The notes beneath the pieces are model-generated. The model was not told the origin of the DNA and did no database searches. It saw only the letters and a program-made list of their open reading frames with translations. 64,000 nucleotides of DNA, taken from positions 620,001 to 684,000 of the forward strand of contig NZ_QWDD01000001.1 of NCBI RefSeq assembly GCF_003722355.1, read 5' to 3'. Shown here in pieces: positions 1 through 7,602 of the stretch. The stretch comes from Methylocystis hirsuta (lineage in GTDB: Bacteria; Pseudomonadota; Alphaproteobacteria; Rhizobiales; Beijerinckiaceae). How positions within the stretch are numbered: the first letter of the stretch is position 1; every line of letters begins with the position of its first letter. The position numbers and the translations under genes are program-made.

Positions 1-339
1 GGCGACAAGAATGTTGGCGCAGGGCGCCTGACCATCGTCGACAGTCGGCCGAGCGAGCGCGTGGATCTCAGACTCGATATGCGTAAGCCCTTTGCCGCGG
101 CCAATGACGTGACCTTTTTTCTCGCTCCTGACGGCGAACTGACGAAAGGTCGCTGGCTCGCACGCACGCTAGGTTTAGGCGGCGATTCCGCAGCGCATAA
201 GACTCATGTCGTTTGGAGCATGTCCGGCAACGCCAGTCTCGCGAGCAAGGCGATGAACATCTTCGTCAGCCGCGACAAGATGATCGGCGATCAGTTCGAG
301 AAAGGCCTCGAAAATCTCGGCGCGCATCTCAGCACATAG
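1..339 (+). CDS. SRPBCC family protein, 3' part (5' end outside window)
   Basis: The frame is open from base 1, so the gene is truncated by the window edge; about 112 C-terminal residues remain. The sequence (GRLTIVDSRPSERVDLRL, then VVWSMSG, ending in KMIGDQFEKGLENLGAHL) matches the polyketide-cyclase/START-like SRPBCC proteins common in alphaproteobacteria, which form a cavity for hydrophobic ligands. The substrate is unknown. Assignment to the superfamily is confident; no specific function can be given. It is followed after about 125 bp by the membrane-protein gene at 466. Confidence 0.75.
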   Translation, partial: GDKNVGAGRLTIVDSRPSERVDLRLDMRKPFAAANDVTFFLAPDGELTKGRWLARTLGLGGDSAAHKTHVVWSMSGNASLASKAMNIFVSRDKMIGDQFEKGLENLGAHLST

Positions 340-465
340 CGACGGACCTCTGACCCGCGCGGCTCTTGCGTCGCGCTTTGCGAAACGCCATCTGGATGAC
401 GGCCGCAACGCGCTCGCCGATTCTGCGGCGCGACTCGCCGTGATTGATGCAGGTGATTGACTCGC

Positions 466-1152
466 ATGACCGAAATGTTCGAGGCCGCTTTGGCGGCGCT
501 GCGCCAGATCGTGACGCCGCCGTTCCGCGCGGTGCTGCTCAAGAGTCTCGGCATGACCTTCCTGTTGCTGGCGCTCGCCTGGGTGGGTCTCGATAAGCTC
601 GCCATGTCCTTCGTGATGGTTGAGCATCCGTGGCTGCGGACGGCTCTGACCTATGCGACGGGCGCCGGATTGTTCTTCCTGATGGCGTTTCTCATCGCCC
701 CCGTTTCCGTGCTGGTTTCGGGATTATTCCTCGACGATCTCGCCGATCACGTCGAAGCGGATCTCTATCCGCCGGGACAACACGGTCGCGCCATTCCGGC
801 GACCCAGGCGATTTTCATGGGACTGCGCTTCGCCGGGATTTCGGCGATCGTCAATTTTTGCGCGCTGTTGCTGCTCTTCGTGCCGGGAATCAACGCAGCC
901 GCCTTCCTCCTGGCCAACGCCTATCTTTTCGGGCGCGAATATTTTCTCTTCGCCGCGACGCGCTTTCGTTCGCTGCAAGAGTCGGAAGAATTGCGGCGTC
1001 GCCATGCGCCATGGCTCTTCGTCGCCGGACTGTTCATCGCCGTCTTCGTGGCGACGCCGGGACTGAACGTGCTGACGCCGCTCTTTGCCGTGGCCTTCAT
1101 GACCCGCATCCATCGGATGCTGCCGCCAAACCCGCGTGGGGAAGCGGCGTAG
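466..1152 (+). CDS. EI24/CysZ-like membrane protein
   Basis: 228 residues with four or more hydrophobic segments (roughly residues 25-45, 60-90, 125-155 and 180-210) and the pattern of the CysZ/EI24 family (FLMAFLIAPVSVLVSGLFLDDLADHVE, residues about 65-92). CysZ proteins are linked to sulfate uptake, but many alphaproteobacterial members are untested, so sulfate transport is only a family-level suggestion. I start at ATG 466 because AGGTGA lies 9 bases upstream; a TTG at 457 would add three residues. It converges on the minus-strand gene ending at 1187. Confidence 0.7.
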   Translation: MTEMFEAALAALRQIVTPPFRAVLLKSLGMTFLLLALAWVGLDKLAMSFVMVEHPWLRTALTYATGAGLFFLMAFLIAPVSVLVSGLFLDDLADHVEADLYPPGQHGRAIPATQAIFMGLRFAGISAIVNFCALLLLFVPGINAAAFLLANAYLFGREYFLFAATRFRSLQESEELRRRHAPWLFVAGLFIAVFVATPGLNVLTPLFAVAFMTRIHRMLPPNPRGEAA

Positions 1153-1186
1153 TCCGCCCGTCGGCGCTAGCTCGGACGCGACGTCG

Positions 1187-2218
1187 TCAACGCGATGCCG
1201 ATTCGCCCAGCCGCTGCGTCTGATACTGCCCGACTTTGCGGAAGCGATAGAGATAGGTCGGCACGATCGACTCGATCGATTGCGGATCGGCGATCCCGAG
1301 CCCTTGCAGCGTGCGCGCGTCCGCCTTGGCCGCGTCGCTGACGACATTGTCGTGCTTGAGCAATTCGACCTGATCTCGGGTCATGCGCAAAAGCTTCGGG
1401 AAAAGGCCCAGCGACAGCTTGGTCAGCATCTGCGTCACGCTGGCCATAAGCTTGCCGGGTCCGAAGGAGAGTTTCAGGATTCGGCGCTGGCGCTGCGTGA
1501 CCTTCAGAATATAGTCGACGATCTCCGCGAAGCTTTTGACCTCCGGACCGCCGAGTTCATAAGCGACGCCCGGCTTGGCCCGGCCGGCGAGCGCGATCGC
1601 CACCGCGTCGGCGACGTCGCCGACATAGACCGGCTGGAATTTCGTCTCGGCGCCGACGATCGGCACGACGGGAAAGTAGCGCGCCATCGTGGCGAAGCGG
1701 TTGAAGAAATCATCTTCCGGCCCGAAAATCACGGAAGGGCGCAGGATGACCGCGGAAGGAACCGCCGCAAGCACGGCGGCTTCGCCTTCCGCCTTGCTTC
1801 GGCCATAGGCCGAACGCGACTGCGGATCGGCGCCGATGGCGGAGATGTGGACGACATTGTCGATGCCGGCGGCTTTCGCCGCCTCGGCGATTACGCGCGC
1901 GCCGCCCGCCTGAACGGTCGCAAATTTCTGCGCGCCGGTTTCAGCAAGGATGCCGACAAGATTAACCACCGCCGAGGCGCCGCGCAGGGCCGCCGCAATC
2001 GATTCCGGGTTGCGCACATTCGCCTGCACCGCCATCACTTGGCCGACGCGGCCGAGCGGCTGGAGGTAGAAGGCAAGGTCGGGCCGCCGGCAGGCGACGC
2101 GCACGCGCCAGCCGTCGCGGGCCAGCGCCCGGACGACGTAGCGGCCGACAAAGCCGGAGCCGCCGAACACCGTCACCACCCGTCCTTCGCCAATGGTCTG
2201 GTTATTGTCGCCGATCAT
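1187..2218 (-). CDS. NDUFA9-like NAD(P)-binding epimerase-family protein
   Basis: 343 residues. An N-terminal Rossmann motif (VVTVFGGSGFVGRYVV) is followed by an atypical SDR core (HISAIGAD, YGRSKAEGE, ILRPSVIFGPEDDFFNRF), the signature of the complex I NDUFA9 subunit family. In alphaproteobacteria these are NAD(P)H-binding proteins thought to assist or associate with respiratory complex I. The start is set at ATG 2218, which has a GGAG about 12 bases upstream. The open frame continues upstream as far as 2512, but that extension would read backwards through tRNA-Leu and is not credible. Confidence 0.85.
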   Translation of the reverse strand: MIGDNNQTIGEGRVVTVFGGSGFVGRYVVRALARDGWRVRVACRRPDLAFYLQPLGRVGQVMAVQANVRNPESIAAALRGASAVVNLVGILAETGAQKFATVQAGGARVIAEAAKAAGIDNVVHISAIGADPQSRSAYGRSKAEGEAAVLAAVPSAVILRPSVIFGPEDDFFNRFATMARYFPVVPIVGAETKFQPVYVGDVADAVAIALAGRAKPGVAYELGGPEVKSFAEIVDYILKVTQRQRRILKLSFGPGKLMASVTQMLTKLSLGLFPKLLRMTRDQVELLKHDNVVSDAAKADARTLQGLGIADPQSIESIVPTYLYRFRKVGQYQTQRLGESASR

Positions 2219-2362
2219 CGCGATTTGCTCCGCTTGCGCCGCGCCGGCTCCCGCCGGAAAAATGGTCGCTATGGCTCTAGCGAAATTTGACGACGAAGGA
2301 AATGCGCGAGGCGGGCGCCTGCGCGACCTGGGCGGCCATGCGGTTTTTGCGGAAAGCGCGCA

Positions 2363-2391
2363 TTGACACGGGGCGTCCGCTGCCCCTATGA
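2363..2391 (+). promoter_or_regulatory. sigma-70-type promoter of tRNA-Leu
   Basis: TTGACA (2363-2368), a 17-bp spacer and CTATGA (2386-2391) place the transcription start near 2398, a few bases before the mature tRNA at 2404. The perfect -35 box and correct spacing make this a convincing promoter by inspection. Confidence 0.6.
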
Positions 2392-2403
2392 GACGCGCTC
2401 TAT

Positions 2404-2488
2404 GCCCAGGTGGCGGAATTGGTAGACGCGCTGGTTTCAGGTACCAGTGGTGAAAGCCGTGGAGGTTCGAGTCCTCTCCTGGGCACCA
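2404..2488 (+). tRNA. tRNA-Leu (anticodon CAG)
   Basis: The acceptor stem GCCCAGG pairs with CCTGGGC (2478-2484), followed by A and an encoded CCA (2486-2488). The anticodon stem CTGGT/ACCAG encloses loop TTCAGGT, giving anticodon CAG, which reads CUG. There is a long variable arm typical of a class II tRNA, and the T-loop GTTCGAGTC is present. The 3' end is the left attachment site of the adjoining integrated element. The tRNA is intact after integration because the crossover core lies in its last 14 bases. Confidence 0.95.
2475..2488 (+). repeat. attL core: 14-bp direct repeat in the tRNA-Leu 3' end
   Basis: TCTCCTGGGCACCA here is repeated exactly and in the same orientation at 19705-19718. 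Such a duplication of a tRNA 3' end, with a P4-type integrase starting 163 bp away, is the standard footprint of site-specific integration. Confidence 0.85.
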
Positions 2489-2601
2489 GTAGCACTTTTC
2501 ATGGCGCCGCATAGAAGCTCATAAATAACTTGAAATCAAACGTTTAGAATAGATTTTTGGCGTATGGCGCGTCATCGCGGAACATTGTTTCTCAGTGGTT
2601 T

Positions 2602-2651
2602 GGGGGTATTTTAGGGTATTCGCGGCTCTTTTCGGTGCGAGCGATACCCCC
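2602..2651. promoter_or_regulatory. Inverted repeat in front of integrase 1
   Basis: GGGGGTAT (2602-2609) and ATACCCCC (2644-2651) form a spaced 8-bp inverted repeat that ends at the int start codon (2652). A second partial copy, AGGGTATT, lies at 2613-2620. The position between att and int suggests arm-type recombinase sites or an autoregulatory operator; this is inferred from position only. Confidence 0.4.
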
Positions 2652-3845
2652 ATGCCCCTGACGCATTTTCAGCTCACGAACGCTAAGCCCGCGGCAAAGC
2701 CTTACAAACTTTCGGACGGCGGCGGGCTGCACATCATCGTCAAGCCGAGCGGGTCGAAACTTTGGCGACTCAAATATCGGTTCCTGGGAAAAGAGCGACT
2801 GCTCTCTTTCGGAGAGTTTCCGCTCTTCTCTCTCGCCGAGGCTCGGACGAAGCGGGACGAGGCAAAGAAGCTCTTGGCCTCGGGCGTCGATCCGAACGTT
2901 AAAAAGAAGCTCGACCAATTGGCCGCCGAGACGGCCGCACGAAACACCTTCGGGCTCGTGGCGGAGGAGTTTATCAATACCTACGACGCGCGGGGAGCGG
3001 CGGAAACTACAAAGTCCAAGCAGCGTTGGCTTCTACTCGACATCGCCGCCCCCCTCGCCCACCGGCCAATCGCGGAAATCACGCCGGCCGAAATCCTCGA
3101 CCTGCTGAAGCGCATCGAACGAAGCGGTCGCCGCGAAACCGCCCGCCGTCTCCGGTCGCGTTTGAGCGCCGTTTTTCGATATGCCATCGTGACGCTTCGC
3201 GCTTCCGCCGATCCCACCGTCGCACTGACTGGCGCAATCACGCCGCCCAAGGTCACGCATCGCGCCGCCATAACAGACGAAAGGCAGCTCGGCGGACTGT
3301 TACGCGCAATTGACGAATTCGAAGGTTGGCCAACCGTCAAGTCCGCGCTACTTTTTACGGCGCTCACTTGTGCGCGCCCTGGCGAAGTTCGCGGCGCGCG
3401 GCGATCCGAGATCGACTTTGCGAAAGCGCTCTGGCGAATTCCCGCCGAGCGCACCAAAATGCGACGGCCGCACGATGTCCCCCTTTCGCGTCAGGCAATC
3501 GACGTGCTTCGGGACATTTGGACATTCTCGCATCATGGAGAGTTGGTTTTCCCCTCGATCATCTCAAGTAAGAAGCTCCTTTCGGAAAACGCTTTGAACG
3601 GCGCTTTGCGGCGTCTCGGCTTTGGCCCGGACGAGATGACCGCCCACGGCTTCCGCGCAACGGCGAGCACGATCTTGAACGAGCGCGGTGCGCGACCCGA
3701 TGTGATCGAAGCGATGCTCGGGCACCAGAACGAGAACGCCGTGCGTCGCGCTTACAACCGCGCGAGCTATTGGCCGGAGCGGGTCGAATTGATGCAGCGC
3801 TGGGCGGACATGCTCGACGAGTTTCGGGCGTTGCCGATGGCGTGA
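2652..3845 (+). CDS. Tyrosine recombinase/integrase, P4 type (integrase 1)
   Basis: 397 residues. The N-terminal DUF4102 arm-binding domain (KPYKLSDGGGLHIIVKPSG, GKERLLSFGEFPLFSLAEAR) is followed by a SAM-like core-binding region and a complete catalytic domain: R242 (CARPGEVRG), H332-x-x-R335 (HGFRA), H358 (LGHQ) and Y368 (AYNR). It should catalyse integration and excision at the tRNA-Leu att site. Start ATG 2652 is chosen because P4-type integrases begin close to this point; no Shine-Dalgarno is visible. The gene is transcribed away from attL. A second, different integrase lies at the other end. Confidence 0.93.
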   Translation: MPLTHFQLTNAKPAAKPYKLSDGGGLHIIVKPSGSKLWRLKYRFLGKERLLSFGEFPLFSLAEARTKRDEAKKLLASGVDPNVKKKLDQLAAETAARNTFGLVAEEFINTYDARGAAETTKSKQRWLLLDIAAPLAHRPIAEITPAEILDLLKRIERSGRRETARRLRSRLSAVFRYAIVTLRASADPTVALTGAITPPKVTHRAAITDERQLGGLLRAIDEFEGWPTVKSALLFTALTCARPGEVRGARRSEIDFAKALWRIPAERTKMRRPHDVPLSRQAIDVLRDIWTFSHHGELVFPSIISSKKLLSENALNGALRRLGFGPDEMTAHGFRATASTILNERGARPDVIEAMLGHQNENAVRRAYNRASYWPERVELMQRWADMLDEFRALPMA

Positions 3846-3848
3846 CGA

Positions 3849-5030
3849 TCACGCCGCCTCCTTGAATTGTTCCCAGGCTTCTGGGAGCCAGCCGACCTTG
3901 GCGGCGGGGTCTGTGATACCGGTTTGCGTCGCTATCTCAAATGACGTTGGCCGAAGATCGTCGCTGGACGCGAGCCGCATCTTGGCGGCCGCGATCGCGT
4001 GCTCGGACTGATCGATTCCGACCCAGTTACGTTTGAGAGCCTGCGCGGCGACGAGCGTCGTGCCGGAGCCGGCGAAACAATCGAGGACGAGATCGCCTTC
4101 GTTCGAAGAGGCTTCGACGATCATTTTGAGCATGTCGAGATTCTTCTCAGTCGGGTAGCTCGGATATTGAGGGTCTTTGAACTCCCAAACGTCCTGCACC
4201 TTTCGCCCCCGGCCGCCGTCGGCATAAAGGCGCTTGCGCGGCACGCCATTCTTCGACCATTCGACGAGGCCTTGCCTATCCAACTCTTCGAGCACTTCGG
4301 GGGCACTGCGCCAGTGCCGGCCGGCCGGCGGCAATATTCCCCTCCAGGGTTCGCCGGTCTTGCCCTTGGTTTCGCCCGGCGCGTGAAGCGGGATCGTCGT
4401 GTAGCGGCGACCCTGAGCGTCGACCTTGTTGAAGCGGGTTTCGATGTCGGCGGCCTCTAACGGTGCGCGCGGATCGTTCCAGATTGGGCGATCGGTCTTT
4501 GAGTAGAAATAGATCACGTCCTTGACGTTGCCGAATGCCTTGCGATCGAAATTCTTTGGATTGCATTTGATGCGGGCAATGTCGTTGCGGAAATTCTCTC
4601 GGCCGAACACGTCATCCATGACGACCTTTACATAGTGACCGATCTTGCCATCGATATGGAGGTAGATCGATGCGTCGTCGGCCATCAGGTCGCGCAGCAG
4701 CACAAGCCGCTCATAAAGGAAGTTGAGAAAGTCGGCGTCTATCAGTGTGTCGCTGTAAGCGACCGCATCACTCTTGCTGGAGCTGATTGTCGAGACCCGA
4801 TCCACACCGATGCGGAAATGCGTTTTCGTGGCGAAGGGCGGATCGATATAGACCAGCTTGATCTTGCCGGCGATGCTCGGGTCATCGCGCAGCGCCCGGA
4901 GCACGTCGAGATTGTCGCCGGCGATCAGCTTATTGGGGCGACCCTCTCCCCCGGCCCGAGCGAGTCTTGCTCGCGCCCCATTGCGAATGTCGTCGACTGA
5001 TTTTCGGCTGCGATAAAAGTCGAGCAACAT
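3849..5030 (-). CDS. Beta-class site-specific DNA methyltransferase of a type II R-M system
   Basis: 393 residues. The catalytic motif IV, DPPF (63-66), precedes the AdoMet-binding motif I, DCFAGSGTT (317-325), the order of beta-class amino-methyltransferases (N6-adenine or N4-cytosine). The region between (about 150-300) is the probable target-recognition part. It lies 6 bp downstream of the endonuclease gene on the same strand, so the two form an R-then-M operon, and its product should protect the host from that nuclease. The stop is 3 bp from the convergent integrase stop. The recognition sequence cannot be read from the sequence. Confidence 0.9.
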   Translation of the reverse strand: MLLDFYRSRKSVDDIRNGARARLARAGGEGRPNKLIAGDNLDVLRALRDDPSIAGKIKLVYIDPPFATKTHFRIGVDRVSTISSSKSDAVAYSDTLIDADFLNFLYERLVLLRDLMADDASIYLHIDGKIGHYVKVVMDDVFGRENFRNDIARIKCNPKNFDRKAFGNVKDVIYFYSKTDRPIWNDPRAPLEAADIETRFNKVDAQGRRYTTIPLHAPGETKGKTGEPWRGILPPAGRHWRSAPEVLEELDRQGLVEWSKNGVPRKRLYADGGRGRKVQDVWEFKDPQYPSYPTEKNLDMLKMIVEASSNEGDLVLDCFAGSGTTLVAAQALKRNWVGIDQSEHAIAAAKMRLASSDDLRPTSFEIATQTGITDPAAKVGWLPEAWEQFKEAA

Positions 5031-5036
5031 AAGCGG

Positions 5037-5819
5037 CTAGAGCTGATACAAGAACTCGCGCAGCACGAGGCTGCTTAAAATGTTTTCGTCAGCGAGCGGC
5101 CCGTTCAAAGATTCATACATGCCGCTGCGTCCCCGAATGTAGAGAACGCCATCGAGGATTGCGACCTTCACCGCGTCGACGCCTACGGCATGGAGTGTCG
5201 AGAGCGCGTCTTGGAATTGCGCATTTTGATGGCCGCCGAAGTCGGTCAGGAATTTCGCCTCGCCGATTACATAGCGGCCATTGAAGCGCGCGACGAAATC
5301 CAGTCCTTTGTGGTGACGGTAGTTCAGATGCTCGCGCGCGAAGCGCAGCATCTCTGCGTCGCCGGCGTCGAGAATGGCGTTATCGGATGTGGCGATAAAC
5401 TCCTCCATGCGCACCGGCGGAACGCCCAGCGCCTGCGAGCGGAGCCAGCGCCGGAACAGAGGGCCAATCTGGCGGTTAGTTTCCTTCGGCTCCGAGCAGC
5501 GCTCGTAGATTTTGCCGAGGCCCATTTCATATAACCGGCCAGCGAGACGCGCGACCGTCGCCGGGTTGCGGGCGATCGCTCCCCGATCGCGCTTCAAATA
5601 GGCGACGTAGGAATCCTTGATCGGAAACAGATCGAAGGCGAAAAGCGTTTCAAGCAAGGCCACATTGTCGCGCGCATCGAAAGCGGCTTCCACTCTTTGC
5701 CAGCTATCAGCGTCGACGTTGCGAATGCCGTCGGGAATCGTCGGATAAACGTGAAAGAGATCGTCGAGGTAACTTCGCTGATTAGCGTATTCGATGCTCA
5801 ATCCGAGCCAATGGTTCAT
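5037..5819 (-). CDS. Type II restriction endonuclease, PD-(D/E)XK fold
   Basis: 260 residues. D174 (KGLDF), E187 and K189 (GEAKF) give D-x12-E-A-K, the catalytic core of PD-(D/E)XK nucleases. The following FLTDFGGHQNAQFQDAL resembles the Tsp45I-like family as I remember it; that family name is tentative. The partner methyltransferase begins 6 bp downstream. No controller (C) gene is visible in the operon. A TATCCT hexamer ends 8 bases before the ATG, so the message may be leaderless. Toxicity would be held in check only by the methyltransferase, consistent with an addiction role for the element. Confidence 0.82.
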   Translation of the reverse strand: MNHWLGLSIEYANQRSYLDDLFHVYPTIPDGIRNVDADSWQRVEAAFDARDNVALLETLFAFDLFPIKDSYVAYLKRDRGAIARNPATVARLAGRLYEMGLGKIYERCSEPKETNRQIGPLFRRWLRSQALGVPPVRMEEFIATSDNAILDAGDAEMLRFAREHLNYRHHKGLDFVARFNGRYVIGEAKFLTDFGGHQNAQFQDALSTLHAVGVDAVKVAILDGVLYIRGRSGMYESLNGPLADENILSSLVLREFLYQL

Positions 5820-5918
5820 ATGGCTTCAGGATACCATCCCCAGCCAGCATACTCCGCCCCGCTCCCCCGTATGGGGACAACGGCAAGGGGTGCGGCGAGC
5901 CGTTGTATACTGACGCCA
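5820..5918. promoter_or_regulatory. Divergent promoter region between R-M operon and HTH gene
   Basis: This 99-bp gap separates the endonuclease (leftward) from the HTH gene (rightward). CCCC-GTAT-GGGG (5865-5876) is a compact dyad in the middle. A rightward -10-like TATACT (5906-5911) lies 7 bases before ATG 5919, and a leftward TATCCT (5828-5833 on the minus strand) lies 8 bases before ATG 5819. The dyad is a candidate shared operator for the HTH protein; that is inference. Confidence 0.4.
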
Positions 5919-6608
5919 ATGCCCGACGAAGGCCGACAGCAGCAGCCCGACACAGCGCGCCCGAGCGCGACACGCTATTCCCTGACGCTGGACGAGACCG
6001 CCCGGCTCTTCGCCGAGGCGGGGCTTCCCCGCAACATTCGCTCGTTGCAGCGCTATTGCGTCGCCGGCCGGCTGGATTGCATCAAGGAGGAGACAGTCAC
6101 CGGCCTCACCTTCTTTGTCGATCCGGACTCCGTCGGCCGCGCGATTACGCAGCTTGCACAGCTGCATGGCATCACTGACGAAGTGCGACATGGCGCGGTC
6201 GAGCCCGACATGTCGCACAGGGTCGCTCCCGTCATTGAGCCAAGCCCCCACATCGACCAGCCGCGCGCGAGCGCGGCCGAGCGCGACACTGGCGCGCCGG
6301 AAAATCTGGAGCGACAGACGCCGCCGCAGTCCGACATGTCGCGCTATGTCGCACAGGTAGAAAGCGAAAACGCGATGTTGAAGGAGCACGTCGCATTCTT
6401 GAAAGATCAGGCGCAGGTGAAAGACACGCAAATCGCCGCGCTGTTGGAGCGCGACAAAGAGACAAACTATCTCGTGCGTGGTTTGCAGCAGATGCTCGCG
6501 CCGCTTCTGGGGAGGGGAGGCGAGCCGACGCCACCGACGCCGCTCGCGCATCACGAGGCGAGCGAGGAGCGAATGGGGGAGGAAGGGAGAGGCATCGCCC
6601 AAGGGTAG
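5919..6608 (+). CDS. Plasmid-style helix-turn-helix and coiled-coil DNA-binding protein
   Basis: 229 residues. Residues about 17-75 (SLTLDETARLFAEAG, NIRSLQRYCVAGRLDC) look like a MerR/excisionase-like winged HTH. About 130-200 (SENAMLKEHVAFLKDQAQVKDTQIAALLERDKE) is a charged coiled coil ending in RGLQQMLAPLLG. This arrangement is seen in plasmid and integrative-element partition or copy-control proteins; I cannot name a family. ATG 5919 is preferred: longer in-frame starts would overlap the divergent endonuclease gene. No Shine-Dalgarno is present; the -10-like TATACT lies 7 bases upstream. The unit DMSxxVA occurs twice (near 6209 and 6335), both coded by the palindrome CGACATGTCG. Confidence 0.6.
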   Translation: MPDEGRQQQPDTARPSATRYSLTLDETARLFAEAGLPRNIRSLQRYCVAGRLDCIKEETVTGLTFFVDPDSVGRAITQLAQLHGITDEVRHGAVEPDMSHRVAPVIEPSPHIDQPRASAAERDTGAPENLERQTPPQSDMSRYVAQVESENAMLKEHVAFLKDQAQVKDTQIAALLERDKETNYLVRGLQQMLAPLLGRGGEPTPPTPLAHHEASEERMGEEGRGIAQG

Positions 6609-6682
6609 CGATAGCGGCTAGGCATCGAGCACGTTCTATCCCCACAAGCGCCGCGTCACGCTTCTTCTGCGCGCCAGCGAGG

Positions 6683-6688
6683 TATAAT
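6683..6688 (+). promoter_or_regulatory. Perfect -10 box of a leaderless gene
   Basis: TATAAT ends 8 bases before ATG 6697, so transcription should begin at or within a base or two of the start codon. No Shine-Dalgarno fits in between, and no good -35 box is visible upstream. Confidence 0.5.
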
Positions 6689-6696
6689 GCGCCTAT

Positions 6697-7059
6697 ATGG
6701 AGCATGTCGCCGGCCGGCTCAGTGAGATCGCTCGCAATATTGAGATCGTCGGGGCCGATCCCGTCACGCGTCACGGCTTTACCCAAGTCCCCAATTTCAT
6801 CCTCACCAAGAAGGAGCTGACCGTCGGCGCGAAGCTCGCCTATGCCATGCTTCTCAAATACGCCTGGGCCGACGACGCCTGCTTTCCCGGACAATTGAAA
6901 CTCGCCGACGACATGGGCGCAGGGGAGAGGAGCGTGCGCACTTACCTGAAAGAGCTGGAGACGGCCGGCCTCTTGCAGATCACCCAGCGCGGGCTTGGAA
7001 AGACCAATCTCTACCGGCTGTTTCTGACTGTGGAAAAGCCAGCCCGCCGCCGGGCCTGA
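6697..7059 (+). CDS. HTH protein resembling a plasmid replication initiator domain
   Basis: 120 residues. The segment FTQVPNFILTKKELTVGAKL, then YAMLLKYAW and FPGQLKLADDMGAGERSVRTYLKELETAGLL, is a winged HTH of the HTH_36 type found in plasmid and phage replication proteins. The usual larger initiator C-terminus is missing, so it is either a minimal initiator or a regulator. Its stop codon is part of an 11-bp inverted repeat, directly followed by three 23-bp iteron-like units. That arrangement strongly suggests that the protein binds there. Translation is probably leaderless (TATAAT at 6683). Confidence 0.65.
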   Translation: MEHVAGRLSEIARNIEIVGADPVTRHGFTQVPNFILTKKELTVGAKLAYAMLLKYAWADDACFPGQLKLADDMGAGERSVRTYLKELETAGLLQITQRGLGKTNLYRLFLTVEKPARRRA

Positions 7060-7060
7060 C

Positions 7061-7129
7061 CGGCAAATTTTGCCGGTCAAGAACGGCAATCATTGCCGCT
7101 CTGGAGCGGCGGAATCTGCCGGTCTTTCT
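7061..7129 (+). repeat. Three 23-bp iteron-like units with internal dyads
   Basis: Units start at 7061, 7084 and 7107, an exact 23-bp period. Each begins with a 15-bp dyad of form CGGCAA-NNN-TTGCCG: CGGCAAATTTTGCCG, CGGCAATCATTGCCG and the degenerate CGGCGGAATCTGCCG. Units 1 and 3 continue with GTC. The period of about two helical turns and the position right after an initiator-like HTH gene match iterons of plasmid origins. Confidence 0.65.
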
Positions 7130-7262
7130 ATATAAGAATACGCATTTGAGAATACTCATATTGAAAAATACTCAGTCAGGGATGCGCTTTGAAAAAATGG
7201 GAAGACGGAATTCAAAATCACGATGATGCAGTCACTATCGCAATAAAGGACATCGACAAGGG
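7130..7262. other. AT-rich stretch with 9-mer repeats (candidate origin-opening region)
   Basis: Next to the iteron-like units is a clearly AT-rich segment in a GC-rich element. It contains GAATACGCA (7136-7144), GAATACTCA (7150-7158) and AAATACTCA (7166-7174), followed by A-rich tracts to about 7210. AT-rich short repeats beside iterons are the classic arrangement of a plasmid oriV. No DnaA box was confirmed by eye. Confidence 0.45.
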
Positions 7263-7289
7263 GATGGCTTGACAGAGCCGGTTTCTAGT

Positions 7290-7363
7290 GTCGCAAAATA
7301 TTCTTTTTCCGTCATGTTTTGCGACTCAACCCCGCCATACGCCCCGCCTTTAGGATAAGGCGG
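7290..7363. other. Two hairpin-forming inverted repeats
   Basis: GTCGCAAAA (7290-7298) and TTTTGCGAC (7317-7325) are a perfect 9-bp inverted repeat with an 18-base loop. CCGCCTT (7344-7350), loop TAGGAT, AAGGCGG (7357-7363) is a second perfect hairpin. There is no coding sequence here; the pair may be a terminator, an antisense RNA, or part of the origin region. Confidence 0.4.
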
Positions 7364-7404
7364 AGTAGACAGTGGAAAGAATGAGAAAGCACGGGCCGCG
7401 CGCG

Positions 7405-7566
7405 TCGGGCTACCCGCCCGACTCCGGGGCTTTTTCGGGCCGCGCGTGGGCGCGCGCCCGACTTCGGCTAGGGTGAAAAGCGTGGGCGCTTTTCGCACCG
7501 CCTTCGCCCTCGTCTCTTTTGGGAAAGAGCCTCGGGAAAAGCCCCGGAGTCGGGCGGGTATCCCGA
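7405..7566. repeat. 162-bp structured element: 30-bp inverted repeat enclosing three TGGG-loop hairpins
   Basis: Arms 7405-7434 and 7537-7566 are inverted repeats matching at 29 of 30 positions, with 24 contiguous (7411-7434 against 7537-7560). Between them lie three hairpins that all have loop TGGG: CGCGCG/CGCGCG (7441-7456, extended by CGGG/CCCG), GAAAAGCG/CGCTTTTC (7475-7494) and CTCTTT/AAAGAG (7514-7529). No target duplication flanks the arms, so a MITE is not supported. A mobilisation-like relic follows, making a transfer origin or single-strand origin the leading idea. Confidence 0.5.
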
Positions 7567-7602
7567 ACGGGATTGACATCGAGCATCATGCGGTAACATG
7601 GC

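Noticed and set aside
2219-2512. N-terminal extension of the NDUFA9-like gene up to 2512
   Set aside because: It reads antisense through tRNA-Leu and its promoter; the family's normal start with a ribosome-binding site is at 2218.
3715-3728. CTCGGGCACCAG in integrase 1, similar to the att core
   Set aside because: It codes for the catalytic LGHQ motif and matches only in part; it is not a third attachment site.
7411-7560. Structured repeat as a MITE
   Set aside because: No target-site duplication flanks the arms and no related transposase ends are seen in the window.
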